A stretch of DNA of 64,000 nucleotides from Streptomyces scabichelini. Its GTDB lineage: Bacteria; Actinomycetota; Actinomycetes; Streptomycetales; Streptomycetaceae. A program made the translations under genes and the position numbers. Shown piece by piece: positions 41,440-49,735 of the stretch (position 1 is the stretch's first letter; each line of letters begins with the position of its first letter). The notes beneath the pieces were generated by a model that made no database searches, had not been told where the DNA came from, and was given only the letters and a program-made list of their open reading frames with translations. Location of the stretch: positions 1 through 64,000 of the forward strand of contig NZ_JAAKZY010000011.1 in NCBI RefSeq assembly GCF_011045015.1, read 5' to 3'.

Positions 41440-41714
41440 GCCTGCTTCTCCTGCCGGTGGAGGACGAGGTGCTCGTGATAGAGCACGCCGTCGCGGATGT
41501 CGCCCGTCGCGGTGAACCCGGTGTCGTCGACGTAGTCCAGGTGGCTGCCGGTCACCGTGTACCGGCCGGTGTACGCGCTGCGCCGGTCGCCGCGGGCTTC
41601 GTCGTAGCGGCCGTCCGGGCGCAGCTCCTGGCGTATGTGACCGTCCGCGGTCACCCACATCCCGACCACGTCGACGCTGTCGTCGGCGTGGTCGCGGTCA
41701 GCGGTCCTTGCCAT
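41436..41714 (-). CDS. Atu4866-domain protein
   Basis: A 92-residue protein matching the small Atu4866 family: V-G-M-W-V-T-A-D-G-H-I-R-Q-E-L-R-P-D-G-R-Y-D-E-A-R, then A-Y-T-G-R-Y-T-V-T-G-S-H-L-D-Y-V-D-D-T-G-F. It forms a small beta-barrel; its role is not known. It is commonly found with SDR or aldo/keto-reductase genes and a divergent helix-turn-helix regulator, exactly as here. It overlaps the SDR by 4 bp, and 140 bp separate it from the regulator. Confidence 0.85.
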   Translation of the reverse strand: MARTADRDHADDSVDVVGMWVTADGHIRQELRPDGRYDEARGDRRSAYTGRYTVTGSHLDYVDDTGFTATGDIRDGVLYHEHLVLHRQEKQA

Positions 41715-41854
41715 GGCGGACTCCTGTCGTCCATCGGTGCGGTTGTCTCCTGCGCCACCGAGTCTGGGCAGGTCGGCGACCGTCAACCAGGACGCCTGCT
41801 GCCTGGGTGCGACACACCCAGGCAGCGCGCCGGGCCGCCGCCTAGCCTGAACGC

Positions 41855-42718
41855 ATGGCTGACAACCACTTGGGAGACTTCCTTCGCGCGCGGCGGGCGG
41901 GCCTGCGGCCGGAGGACGTCGGCATGGCGAGCTACGGGGTCCGACGCGTCGCCGGACTGCGCCGTGAGGAGGTCGCCGTTCTCGCCGGTGTGAACGCCGA
42001 CTACTACACCCGCCTGGAACAGGGCCGCGAACGCCACCCCTCACCCCAAGTGCTCGACGCCCTCAGCCGCGCGCTGCGCCTCGACCCGGACGCCCGCGCC
42101 CATCTGTTCCGGCTGGCCGGGGCGACTCCCAGCGACCAGCCGTCCGTCCACTCCCCCGACAGGGTCGGTCCGGCGCTGCGCCAGCTGATGGACGGATACC
42201 CGAACACCCCGGCGTTCGTGATCAACCGGACGCTGGACATCCTCGCCGCCAATGCCCTGACCGATGCCCTGTACTCCCCCTTCGAGCCGGCGGACAACCT
42301 GGCCCGGATGGCGTTCCTCGATCCCGCGCATCGCATCTTCTACCCGGAATGGAACAGGACGGCCCAGGCCACCGTGGCCAATCTGCGCCAGGCGGCAGGA
42401 CTCGACCCCGACAACCCCCGGCTACGCGAACTCGTCCGCGGCCTCACCGAGCACAGCGCGGACTTCACCCGCCTGTGGAACGCACACGACGTGCGCGGCA
42501 AGACCCAGGACGCCAAGCATTTCCTCCACCCGGACGTCGGCCGACTCACCCTGACGTACCAGGCGTTCGACGTACGCGATGCCCCCGGCCAGCAACTCGT
42601 CATCTACCACGCCGAACCGGGCAGCCCCAGCGCCCACGCCCTGGGCCTCCTCGGCTCCCTCCACGCCACCCGGCACCAGGCGGAGCGCCGTCCCCACGGC
42701 CAGGCACCGGCGGGCTGA
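41855..42718 (+). CDS. XRE-family regulator with MmyB-like ligand domain
   Basis: A 287-residue regulator. The N-terminal helix-turn-helix is L-G-D-F-L-R-A-R-R-A-G-L... R-R-V-A-G-L-R-R-E-E-V-A-V-L-A-G-V-N-A-D-Y-Y-T-R-L-E-Q-G-R-E. The C-terminal PAS-like MmyB domain has A-F-V-I-N-R-T-L-D-I-L-A-A-N-A-L-T-D-A-L-Y and the R-L-W-N-A-H-D-V-R motif. Such proteins usually repress a divergent reductase operon, and the Atu4866-SDR operon fits. The repressor role is inferred. Confidence 0.9.
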   Translation: MADNHLGDFLRARRAGLRPEDVGMASYGVRRVAGLRREEVAVLAGVNADYYTRLEQGRERHPSPQVLDALSRALRLDPDARAHLFRLAGATPSDQPSVHSPDRVGPALRQLMDGYPNTPAFVINRTLDILAANALTDALYSPFEPADNLARMAFLDPAHRIFYPEWNRTAQATVANLRQAAGLDPDNPRLRELVRGLTEHSADFTRLWNAHDVRGKTQDAKHFLHPDVGRLTLTYQAFDVRDAPGQQLVIYHAEPGSPSAHALGLLGSLHATRHQAERRPHGQAPAG

Positions 42719-42725
42719 CGAAGTG

Positions 42726-43388
42726 TCATGGCCGGACTGTGGCCCGGTCTCCTGCCGAGGGTACGACCGTGTAGGAGAGCCGTTTCCAGGCGCCGGACCT
42801 GGTCAGGGCCAGTCCCAGGGGCTCCAGACAGGAACTCAGCCTGTCGAGCCGGGCGCGCAGGGCCGCACGGTTCAAGGGCTGTTCGGCGGTGCCCAGCAGT
42901 CGGCTCAGATCGTGGCAGCACCACGGCCGTCCATCCCTCAGCAGCAGACGCAGGAGCAGTCTCTGCGAACCGTGATGGGGAAGCATGGAGGCCGGCAGGG
43001 AGCCCTGGCTGTGGGGCACGGGCGTCGCCGTGGCCAGTGAGCGCCGTTCTGTTGCCAGCCGTGCGACCAGTTCCTGGATCGGCATGTTCCGGGTCAGGAC
43101 GTTGTCGGCTCCGGCGTCGAGGAGGTCGGCGGCATCGGTGCCTTCGGGTACGAGCGCTATGACGGGCGCCAGCCGGCGCAGCAGTCCGACGCGATGCTCG
43201 AGGCCGGGTCTCCACCGCTCGTCCGGTACGTCGAGGATCGCCAGCGACCGCGGTTCGGTCAGCAGCTCTTCGTAGGCGTGGTGCGATCCCCACGGGTGAA
43301 CGAGCGGAGGAAGTAATCGTGCCCCGCGCAGGGCGCGCAGAAGGGGTCCGCTGCCGGATCGGTCGAGAGAGACGACGACGTAGGTCAT
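42726..43388 (-). CDS. Atypical response-regulator-like protein (pseudo-receiver plus winged helix)
   Basis: A 220-residue protein. Residues 1-115 have a receiver-like alternation of strands and helices: M-T-Y-V-V-V-S-L-D, S-L-A-I-L-D-V-P-D-E, A-P-V-I-A-L-V-P-E-G-T, A-G-A-D-N-V-L-T. It lacks the acidic pair of true receivers and the conserved Lys (Arg instead). Residues 135-215 look like an OmpR-type winged helix (Q-R-L-L-L-R-L-L-L-R-D-G-R-P-W-C-C-H-D-L-S-R-L-L). Phosphorylation-independent control is likely. The start could also be GTG 43400, which would touch the stop of the hydrolase relic. No partner kinase is adjacent. Confidence 0.6.
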   Translation of the reverse strand: MTYVVVSLDRSGSGPLLRALRGARLLPPLVHPWGSHHAYEELLTEPRSLAILDVPDERWRPGLEHRVGLLRRLAPVIALVPEGTDAADLLDAGADNVLTRNMPIQELVARLATERRSLATATPVPHSQGSLPASMLPHHGSQRLLLRLLLRDGRPWCCHDLSRLLGTAEQPLNRAALRARLDRLSSCLEPLGLALTRSGAWKRLSYTVVPSAGDRATVRP

Positions 43389-43400
43389 GGTGCTGTTCAC

Positions 43401-43511
43401 TCAGCGGGCGAGGAGGTCTCGGAGTGCCTTGGTGATGTCGGTGACGGCATCGAAGGCAACGTTGTCAGCGGGTATGCGCGGGTGGTGCGAGTTCGGGATG
43501 GTCAGTGCCAT
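43401..43511 (-). pseudogene. Internally deleted relic of an alpha/beta hydrolase
   Basis: A 36-codon frame joins the first about 23 residues of a hydrolase (M-A-L-T-I-P-N, compare M-A-P-T-L-P-D at 38.4 kb) directly to the last 13 (T-D-I-T-K-A-L-R-D-L-L-A-R, compare A-D-I-T-K-A-L-R-D-L-L-T-R). About 255 internal residues are gone. The bases around the start (GCCATGGTGTGCTGCT on the plus strand) and the stop region also match the intact gene. It is therefore a duplicated copy reduced by one internal deletion. Confidence 0.8.
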
Positions 43512-43790
43512 GGTGTGCTGCTTCGGTCGACTGCGGGACGCGTCCGCAGGTCCACGGACACGCAGAGCCTGCCATGCCCGAGTCGATATCCGGTCGGCAT
43601 TCGAGCGACAGGTCCGGAAGTGGCGCACTTGTTACGAGGCACTGTGGCCGGAGATGCCCCGGTGCCCGGCGCCCGGTGGACACGGGAGTGCACGCACGAC
43701 CTGGATCGGGTCCGCCGGCAGCCCCGGCTCGGGGCTTCAGGTCGGCGTGCCGGCGAACGCAAGGCTGTTCAGTCTCTTGCCGCACAGACC

Positions 43791-43820
43791 TTGACGCGTT
43801 CAACACAGTCGACCTAATAA
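43791..43820 (+). promoter_or_regulatory. Sigma-70 (HrdB-type) promoter of the oligopeptide ABC operon
   Basis: TTGACG (43791-43796), 18-bp spacer, TAATAA (43815-43820). The expected start of transcription is near 43827, about 60 bp before the first gene. Confidence 0.65.
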
Positions 43821-43825
43821 TGTCG

Positions 43826-43862
43826 CGTCCACATATCTAAACTCCGTTTCCTCTTGTGGACG
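43826..43862. promoter_or_regulatory. Inverted repeat at the start of the oligopeptide operon
   Basis: CGTCCACA (43826-43833) and TGTGGACG (43855-43862), 21 bp apart, directly follow the -10 element. It could be an operator over the transcription start or a 5' leader hairpin ending about 25 bp before the GTG. Confidence 0.6.
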
Positions 43863-43886
43863 TAGCTCGAACAGCACGGAGGATCA

Positions 43887-45470
43887 GTGACCGGCCCAGG
43901 CTTGGTGCGTATCCGTTCGACCGCCCGTCTTCGCCGCGGGCGCGCGGCGGGCGCGTTCACGTCCTTATGCGTTTCCTTATGCGTTGTGCTCGCCGTCTCC
44001 GGATGCTCGGTGGCCGGCGCGGACCCCATCGGCGAGGGCCCGGACACGCTGCGCGTCGTCCTGCCCGAGGAGCCGCCGACCCTTGAGCCCTGCGATGCCT
44101 CGCTCACCGCGACGGGCCGGGTGACGCGCGCCAACATCACGGAGGCGCTGACGGAGCGCGAGCCGTCCACCGGGGAGCTGGAGCAGGCGCTGGCCACCAA
44201 GTGGACGCGTACGTCTCCCACTTCGTGGACCTTCACTCTCCGCGAGGGCGTCACCTTCCATGACGGCACGCCCTTCACCGCCGAAGCAGCCGCGTTCTCG
44301 ATCAAGCGGGCCACGGATTCGGACATCGACTGCAATGTCGACGGCTACATCTTCACGGACAGCGAGGTCACCGCAACGCCGGTGGACGACACAACACTTG
44401 AGGTCAGAACGGCGAAGCCGGACCCGATCCTCCCGCTGCGCCTGTCCTTCGTCGAGATCGTGCCGACCACCACCAACCCCGGTGCCAGGGTGCGCGAGCC
44501 GGTCGGTACGGGTCCCTACCGGATCGACGAATGGAGCCAGGGCCGCTTCCTTCGCCTGAAGCGCTTCCCCGGCTACTGGGGCAAGGCCCCCGACTACGCC
44601 GCGGCCAAGTACGTCTGGCGGGCGGAGGGCGGCGTGCGCGCGGCCATGGTGACCAACGACGAGGCGGATGTCGCGATCGGGCTCGCTCCCGAGGACGGGG
44701 CGGGCGACCGGGCCGTCGAGTTCGCCACCAACGAGGTCTCGTTCCTACGGATGGACGCCGCCAAGCCGCCCCTCGACGACCTCCGGATCCGCCGGGCCAT
44801 CAACCACGCCATCGACAGGGAAGGACTGGTCACAGCGGTCTTCGCGGGCCGGCCCAGCGGCCAGCTCGTCGCGAAGGGCGTCACCGGACACAACCCACGG
44901 GTCCGACCGTGGCCGTACGACCCCGAACGCGCCAAGAAGCTCGTCGCCCAGGCCCGCGCCGACGGCGTCCCGACCGACAGGACCATCACCATCATCGGCC
45001 GCAACGGCATCTACCCGAAAGCCGCCGAGGCGATGGAGGTGGTGCAGGACGGCCTGCTCAAGGCCGGTCTGAAGGTCGAGATCAAGATGCTCGACGTCAA
45101 CGCCTGGCTGGAGTACCTGCTGCGGCCCTTCCCCAAGGACATCGGCCCCACCCTCCTCCAGGCACAGCACGGCAACCAGGCGGGGGACGCCGCGTTCACC
45201 ATGGGTCAGATCTACGGCAGCAAGGGCGCACAGAGCAGTTACGGCACCCCCGGACTGGACGCGTTGATCACGGAGGCCCAGCTCGCCTCGGGCGACGCGC
45301 GGCAGAAGGCGTTCGCCGACACGTTCGCCCACCAGAACGACGAGGTCGTACGGGATGCCGTCATGGCCAACATGACCGGCATCCTGGCGCTCTCCTCGAA
45401 CGTCCGATACCGGCCGAACTCGGCCACCAATGACGAGATGCGGCTCGCCGACATGCGCCGCGCGGACTGA
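43887..45470 (+). CDS. Oligopeptide/nickel-type ABC transporter substrate-binding lipoprotein
   Basis: A 527-residue family 5 solute-binding protein. The signal peptide ends in the lipobox V-S-G-C (Cys about 33). Family features are T-L-R-V-V-L-P-E-E-P-P-T-L-E-P, W-T-F-T-L-R-E-G-V-T-F-H-D-G-T-P-F and V-G-T-G-P-Y-R-I-D-E-W. The GTG at 43887 has GGAGG. Peptides, nickel chelates, opines and sugars are all ligands of this family; nothing here decides between them. First gene of a four-gene, plus-strand operon. Confidence 0.92.
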   Translation: MTGPGLVRIRSTARLRRGRAAGAFTSLCVSLCVVLAVSGCSVAGADPIGEGPDTLRVVLPEEPPTLEPCDASLTATGRVTRANITEALTEREPSTGELEQALATKWTRTSPTSWTFTLREGVTFHDGTPFTAEAAAFSIKRATDSDIDCNVDGYIFTDSEVTATPVDDTTLEVRTAKPDPILPLRLSFVEIVPTTTNPGARVREPVGTGPYRIDEWSQGRFLRLKRFPGYWGKAPDYAAAKYVWRAEGGVRAAMVTNDEADVAIGLAPEDGAGDRAVEFATNEVSFLRMDAAKPPLDDLRIRRAINHAIDREGLVTAVFAGRPSGQLVAKGVTGHNPRVRPWPYDPERAKKLVAQARADGVPTDRTITIIGRNGIYPKAAEAMEVVQDGLLKAGLKVEIKMLDVNAWLEYLLRPFPKDIGPTLLQAQHGNQAGDAAFTMGQIYGSKGAQSSYGTPGLDALITEAQLASGDARQKAFADTFAHQNDEVVRDAVMANMTGILALSSNVRYRPNSATNDEMRLADMRRAD

Positions 45471-45485
45471 GGGAGGAGCGGACCG

Positions 45486-46415
45486 ATGTACAGCATGCTG
45501 CGCCGACGCGCGGTCTCCAGCGTCATCCCTCTGCTGGTCGTGGTCCTCGGAGTGTTCTTCCTGGCCCGCCTCACCGGGGACCCCGCCAACCTGTACCTTC
45601 CGCTCAGCGCGACGCCCGAGATGAGGGCCGAGTTCGCCGCCCGCAACGGTCTCGACGACCCGCTGTTCACCCAGTTCGGCGACTATCTGGGCCAGGTCGC
45701 CCAGCTGGACTTCGGTGAATCGCTGCGTACCGCCCAGCCGGCGAGCGAGGCGGTACTGCGGGCCTTTCCCGCCACCCTTCAGCTGGCCGGGTGGACGATG
45801 CTGCTCGCCATCCTGGGCGCCGTGGTGATCGGCAGCCTGGCGGCGTACCGGCCCAACTCGGCTACCGACCGGGTCGCGAGCTTCCTGTCCTCGACGGCCG
45901 CCAGCGTCCCCGACTTCTGGTTCGCCATCATGGGCGTACTCGTCTTCGCCGTGACGCTCGGCTGGCTTCCCACCTCCGGCACGAACGGCGCGGCGGCGTG
46001 GGTGCTTCCCGTGGCCACTCTGCTCATCCGTCCGTTCGGAGTGCTGGTCCAGGTGGTGCGCGGCGCCATGGTCTCCGCGCTTTCCGCCCCGTACGTCAAG
46101 GTGGCGCGCAGCAAAGGGGCACACGAGGGACGGGTGGTCTTCGGGCACGCCCTGCGCAACGCGGCCGCACCGGCGCTCACCGTCGCGGGTGACCTCGCCG
46201 TCGGGCTGGTCAACGGAGCCGTCGTCGTCGAGACCATCTTCGGCTGGCCCGGTATCGGCAAGCTCATGATCGACTCGGTTCTGCAGCGTGATTTCGCGGT
46301 CCTTCAGGCCGCGGTGCTGCTGACGGCTCTGGTGATCTTCGCGCTCAACATCCTGGTGGACATCTGTCACGCGCTCCTCGACCCGCGGGTCCGGCTGCAG
46401 GCGGCGACGGCGTGA
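45486..46415 (+). CDS. Oligopeptide/nickel-type ABC permease, DppB-like
   Basis: A 309-residue permease with six membrane helices. It has the N-terminal helix V-S-S-V-I-P-L-L-V-V-V-L-G-V-F-F-L-A-R-L-T-G-D-P. The coupling loop is Y-V-K-V-A-R-S-K-G-A-H-E-G-R-V-V-F-G-H-A-L-R-N-A, and the C-terminal segment is E-T-I-F-G-W-P-G-I-G-K-L. Its ATG lies 15 bp after the binding-protein stop (GGAGG site). Its stop overlaps the spare GTG of the next gene. Confidence 0.93.
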   Translation: MYSMLRRRAVSSVIPLLVVVLGVFFLARLTGDPANLYLPLSATPEMRAEFAARNGLDDPLFTQFGDYLGQVAQLDFGESLRTAQPASEAVLRAFPATLQLAGWTMLLAILGAVVIGSLAAYRPNSATDRVASFLSSTAASVPDFWFAIMGVLVFAVTLGWLPTSGTNGAAAWVLPVATLLIRPFGVLVQVVRGAMVSALSAPYVKVARSKGAHEGRVVFGHALRNAAAPALTVAGDLAVGLVNGAVVVETIFGWPGIGKLMIDSVLQRDFAVLQAAVLLTALVIFALNILVDICHALLDPRVRLQAATA

Positions 46416-46429
46416 GTCAAGGAGGTGAC

Positions 46430-48631
46430 ATGCTCCAGAAGGACGACATGACCCCGAAGGACACGAACACGGACACGAACAGGGACAGGGACAGGGATAC
46501 AGACACAGACCCGAGTCCCGTGACCGACCCGTCGACGCCGACGGCCCGTCGGAAGTGGCTCGCCCTGCTGCTCCAGGACCGGTTCGCCTGCGCGGCGGCC
46601 CTGGTGCTGGTCGCCGTCGCGTTGGGCGCCGTACTCGGCCCCCTCCTCATCGGAGACCTGGCGACGCGTCAGAACCTGCGCGATCCCAGTCGGCCGCCCT
46701 TCAGCCTCGACCAGGGCTGGGCCTACGTACTCGGCAGCGACTCCCTCGGCCGCCCCGTCGCCGCCCGGCTGATAGCCGCGGCCGGGACCACCCTGTCCGT
46801 GGCCGTACCCGCCGTCGTGTGCTCACTCGCCGTCGGCTCGGTCTGGGGCATGTGGGCGGGCTATCACGGAGGCTGGCGCGAGAACGTGTCCCTGCGGATC
46901 GCCGACGTGATCCTCAGTTTCCCTTCGCTTCTGCTGGCCGTGGTCGTGCTGTACGTGTTCTCGCCGAGCATCGCGAACATCGTCCTGGTGCTGGCGGTCG
47001 CCCGGATCCCCGTATACCTGCGCACCGCGCGGGCGGAGTCCGCCGAACTGCGCAGCCGGCTGTTCATGGACGCGGCCCGCACCTTCGGCACCAGCAGCTG
47101 GGCGACCATCCGACGCCATGTCGCTCCCACGGTGCTGCCCACGTTGCTCACCGTCGCCGCGCTCGACTTCTGCTTCGTGATGCTGACCGAGTCCTCGCTG
47201 AGCTTCCTGGGAATCGGCATCCAGCCGCCTGACGTGAGCTGGGGCCTGATGGTGGCGCAGGGGCGGCAGGAGCTGCAGAGCGCGTGGTGGATCGCGGTCT
47301 TCCCCGGCCTCGCCATCGTCATCACGACGGTGTCGGCAACCGTCCTCGCCGCCTGGGCCCGCCTCTCGACCGACCCGGGCCAGCGCTGGCGCCAGGGTCT
47401 GCGCCACAGCGGCCGACGCCTGCGGCGCCTCCGGCCGTCCACCGCCGGGGGCACTGGCATGCGGCGCGGCCCGGCGACCGAGCGGTCCGTGTCCGTCCCG
47501 AAGCCGGCGAACGAGCCGCCCGCGGCCGTCCCAGGGACTACAGCCGAATCGTCCGCGACCGCCCCAGCGACGACAGCCCGGCCGATCCCCACCACCCAAG
47601 GGGCAAAGGGTGAACGCACCTCCACCGCTCCGTCCCCAACGCGCCCCGAAACCCTGGTCGTTGACGGCCTGTCGGTCGACATTCGTACCCCCTCCGGGCC
47701 CGTCCCCGTCGTACACGGCGTGAGCTTCGCCGTGCGCTCCGGCGAAACGCTGGCGCTGCTGGGTGAGTCAGGGTGCGGCAAGAGCATGACCGCCCATGCT
47801 GTCGCGGGCCTGCTCGATCCCGCCGCCGAAGTCGTGGGCGGGCAGGCTCGGCTGGACGGCGAGGACATGCTGGGGCTCGGAGCGCGGGCCAGGCGTCGGC
47901 TCGCCGGGCCGGGGCTGGCCATCGTCTTCCAGGACGCGTTGAGCGCGCTGAACCCCGTCCAGACCGTCGGAGCGCAGCTCGCCGAACCGTTCCGCATCCA
48001 CGAGAGGGCGTCCCGGCGCGCGGCGCGGGCCAAGGCGGTGGAGCTGATGGAACGCGTCGGCATCCCGGAGGCACGCTCACGAGCGGACGCGTACCCGCAC
48101 CAGTTCTCCGGAGGCATGCGCCAGCGTCTGCTGATCGCGATGGCGGTCGCGCTGCGCCCGAAGGTACTGCTCGCCGACGAGCCCACCACGGCACTGGACG
48201 TGACCGTGCAGGCCCAGATCATGGATCTCCTGCGGGAGTTGCGGAGCGAACAGCAGATGGCTCTGGTCCTGATCACGCACGACCTCGGGCTCGTCGCCGA
48301 GCATGCGGACCGGGTCGCCGTCATGTACGCGGGTACGGTCGTGGAGACCGGCCCTGTGGCCGAAGTGTTCGGCAAGCCCAACCACCCTTACACCCGAGGG
48401 CTGTTGGAGTCGGTGCCGGCCGAGCAGCTCAAGGGCTCCCGGCTGAGCTCCATCCCCGGAGCCCCGCCCGACCCACGCGCCGTGCCCTCCGGCTGCGCCT
48501 TCCGTACGCGCTGCCCGATGGCCCGCGACCTGTGCGCCACCCACCGGCCGACGCTGGCCAGTACCGGTTCCGGTACCGGAGTCGACCGAGCGTCCGCCTG
48601 CCACTTCGGGAAGGAGCTTGCCGATGCCTGA
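46430..48631 (+). CDS. Fused oligopeptide/nickel ABC permease and ATPase (DppC-DppD fusion)
   Basis: A 733-residue fusion. Residues 1-40 are a low-complexity D/T/R-rich extension (N-R-D-R-D-R-D-T-D-T-D). Residues about 40-310 are a DppC-like permease (V-L-G-S-D-S-L-G-R-P-V, the coupling loop, S-L-S-F-L-G-I-G-I-Q-P-P). Residues about 320-405 are a Pro/Thr/Ala linker. Residues 406-733 are a DppD-like ATPase: Walker A G-E-S-G-C-G-K-S, signature F-S-G-G-M-R-Q-R, Walker B L-A-D-E-P-T-T-A-L-D, and the C-terminal Cys-rich oligopeptide motif (C-A-F-R-T-R-C-P-M-A). The ATG at 46430 has a perfect GGAGG. A GTG at 46412 is less likely. Its end overlaps the next gene by 8 bp. Confidence 0.92.
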   Translation: MLQKDDMTPKDTNTDTNRDRDRDTDTDPSPVTDPSTPTARRKWLALLLQDRFACAAALVLVAVALGAVLGPLLIGDLATRQNLRDPSRPPFSLDQGWAYVLGSDSLGRPVAARLIAAAGTTLSVAVPAVVCSLAVGSVWGMWAGYHGGWRENVSLRIADVILSFPSLLLAVVVLYVFSPSIANIVLVLAVARIPVYLRTARAESAELRSRLFMDAARTFGTSSWATIRRHVAPTVLPTLLTVAALDFCFVMLTESSLSFLGIGIQPPDVSWGLMVAQGRQELQSAWWIAVFPGLAIVITTVSATVLAAWARLSTDPGQRWRQGLRHSGRRLRRLRPSTAGGTGMRRGPATERSVSVPKPANEPPAAVPGTTAESSATAPATTARPIPTTQGAKGERTSTAPSPTRPETLVVDGLSVDIRTPSGPVPVVHGVSFAVRSGETLALLGESGCGKSMTAHAVAGLLDPAAEVVGGQARLDGEDMLGLGARARRRLAGPGLAIVFQDALSALNPVQTVGAQLAEPFRIHERASRRAARAKAVELMERVGIPEARSRADAYPHQFSGGMRQRLLIAMAVALRPKVLLADEPTTALDVTVQAQIMDLLRELRSEQQMALVLITHDLGLVAEHADRVAVMYAGTVVETGPVAEVFGKPNHPYTRGLLESVPAEQLKGSRLSSIPGAPPDPRAVPSGCAFRTRCPMARDLCATHRPTLASTGSGTGVDRASACHFGKELADA

Positions 48632-49706
48632 GCAGCTCGAGCGGCCTGAGCGGCCTGAGCGGCCTGAGCCCGGAACACTGCTGCAGGCCACGGGCCTGGC
48701 CAAGAGCTTCGCGGTGCCGCGCACCGCGAAGGGCAGCACCAGACTGCGCGCGGTCGACGGTGTGGACCTCAGCCTGGGACGCGGAGAAACCCTCGGCCTC
48801 GTCGGCGAGTCCGGCTGCGGCAAGTCCACGCTGGCCAGGATTCTGCTGATGCTGGAGCGTCCCGACGACGGCACCGTACGGTTCGAGGGAGTGGACCCGT
48901 TCTCCCTGTCGGGTGCGAAACTGCTCGCCTGGCGCCGCAAGGTGCAGATGGTCTTCCAGGACCCGTTCGGCTCGCTCAACCCCCGGCTGTGCGCGGCGGA
49001 TCTGATCAGCGAGCCCTGGCGCACCCACCGCGACCTCGTGCCCGCCGCGAAGCGCGCGGCGCGCGTGGGCGAGCTGCTGGAGATGGTCGGGCTGCGCGCG
49101 TCCGACGCGCGCCGCTACCCCCAGGAGTTCTCCGGAGGGCAACGGCAGCGGATCGGGATCGCCCGCGCCCTGGCACTGGAGCCGGATGTCATCGTCTGCG
49201 ACGAACCCGTCTCCGCGCTGGATCTGTCGGTACAGGCGCAGGTGCTCAACCTCCTGTGCGATCTTCGGGACGAGCTGGGACTGTCGTACGTGTTCATCTC
49301 GCACGACCTGTCCGTGGTGCGGCACGTCGCGGACCGCGTTGCCGTGATGTACCTGGGCAGGATCGTGGAAACGGGCCCGGCGGAAGAGGTCTTCGAGCGG
49401 CCGCGCCACCCCTATACGGCGGCTCTCCTGTCGGCGGCCCCGTCCCTGGCCGCCGGGCCCGGGACGAAGAGAGAGCGCATCCTGCTCAGCGGCGAGATCC
49501 CGTCACCGGCCGACCCACCGTCCGGCTGCCGGTTCAGGACCCGCTGCTGGCGTGCGGAGGACGTATGCGCCGAGGTCGTCCCCGTACCGAAGCCGGTCGT
49601 CGTCCCCGTGCCGTCGCTCGGCGCGTCACCCCACGCGGCGGCATGCCACTTCCCACTGGAGAAGACACCCGCGGTCACGGGAGACCACCGGGCAGGCGCC
49701 TCCTGA
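48624..49706 (+). CDS. Oligopeptide/nickel ABC ATPase, DppF-like
   Basis: A 360-residue ABC ATPase. Walker A is G-E-S-G-C-G-K-S-T-L, Q-loop V-F-Q-D-P-F-G-S-L-N-P, signature F-S-G-G-Q-R-Q-R-I-G-I-A-R-A and Walker B V-I-V-C-D-E-P-V-S-A-L-D. The oligopeptide C-terminal motif follows (G-C-R-F-R-T-R-C). Three exact copies of a 9-bp unit (GAGCGGCCT, 48639-48665) encode an E-R-P-E-R-P-E-R-P stretch at residues 6-14. It pairs with the ATPase half of the upstream fusion. The ATG at 48624 has AAGGAG. Confidence 0.93.
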   Translation: MPEQLERPERPERPEPGTLLQATGLAKSFAVPRTAKGSTRLRAVDGVDLSLGRGETLGLVGESGCGKSTLARILLMLERPDDGTVRFEGVDPFSLSGAKLLAWRRKVQMVFQDPFGSLNPRLCAADLISEPWRTHRDLVPAAKRAARVGELLEMVGLRASDARRYPQEFSGGQRQRIGIARALALEPDVIVCDEPVSALDLSVQAQVLNLLCDLRDELGLSYVFISHDLSVVRHVADRVAVMYLGRIVETGPAEEVFERPRHPYTAALLSAAPSLAAGPGTKRERILLSGEIPSPADPPSGCRFRTRCWRAEDVCAEVVPVPKPVVVPVPSLGASPHAAACHFPLEKTPAVTGDHRAGAS

Positions 49707-49735
49707 GCCGGTGTGCCGATCCGGCCGGCTGAAGG

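Larger units (their letters stand above)
43512..43886. other. 375-bp region without a gene; holds the oligopeptide operon promoter
   Basis: The first about 270 bp have open frames on both strands but no ribosome site or family match. The last about 100 bp are AT-rich and contain the promoter and inverted repeat listed separately. Confidence 0.6.

Noticed and set aside
46458..46510. AC/AGG-rich tandem repeat considered as a regulatory array
   Set aside because: It is inside the coding sequence after a strong ribosome site and simply encodes a D/R/T-rich N-terminus.
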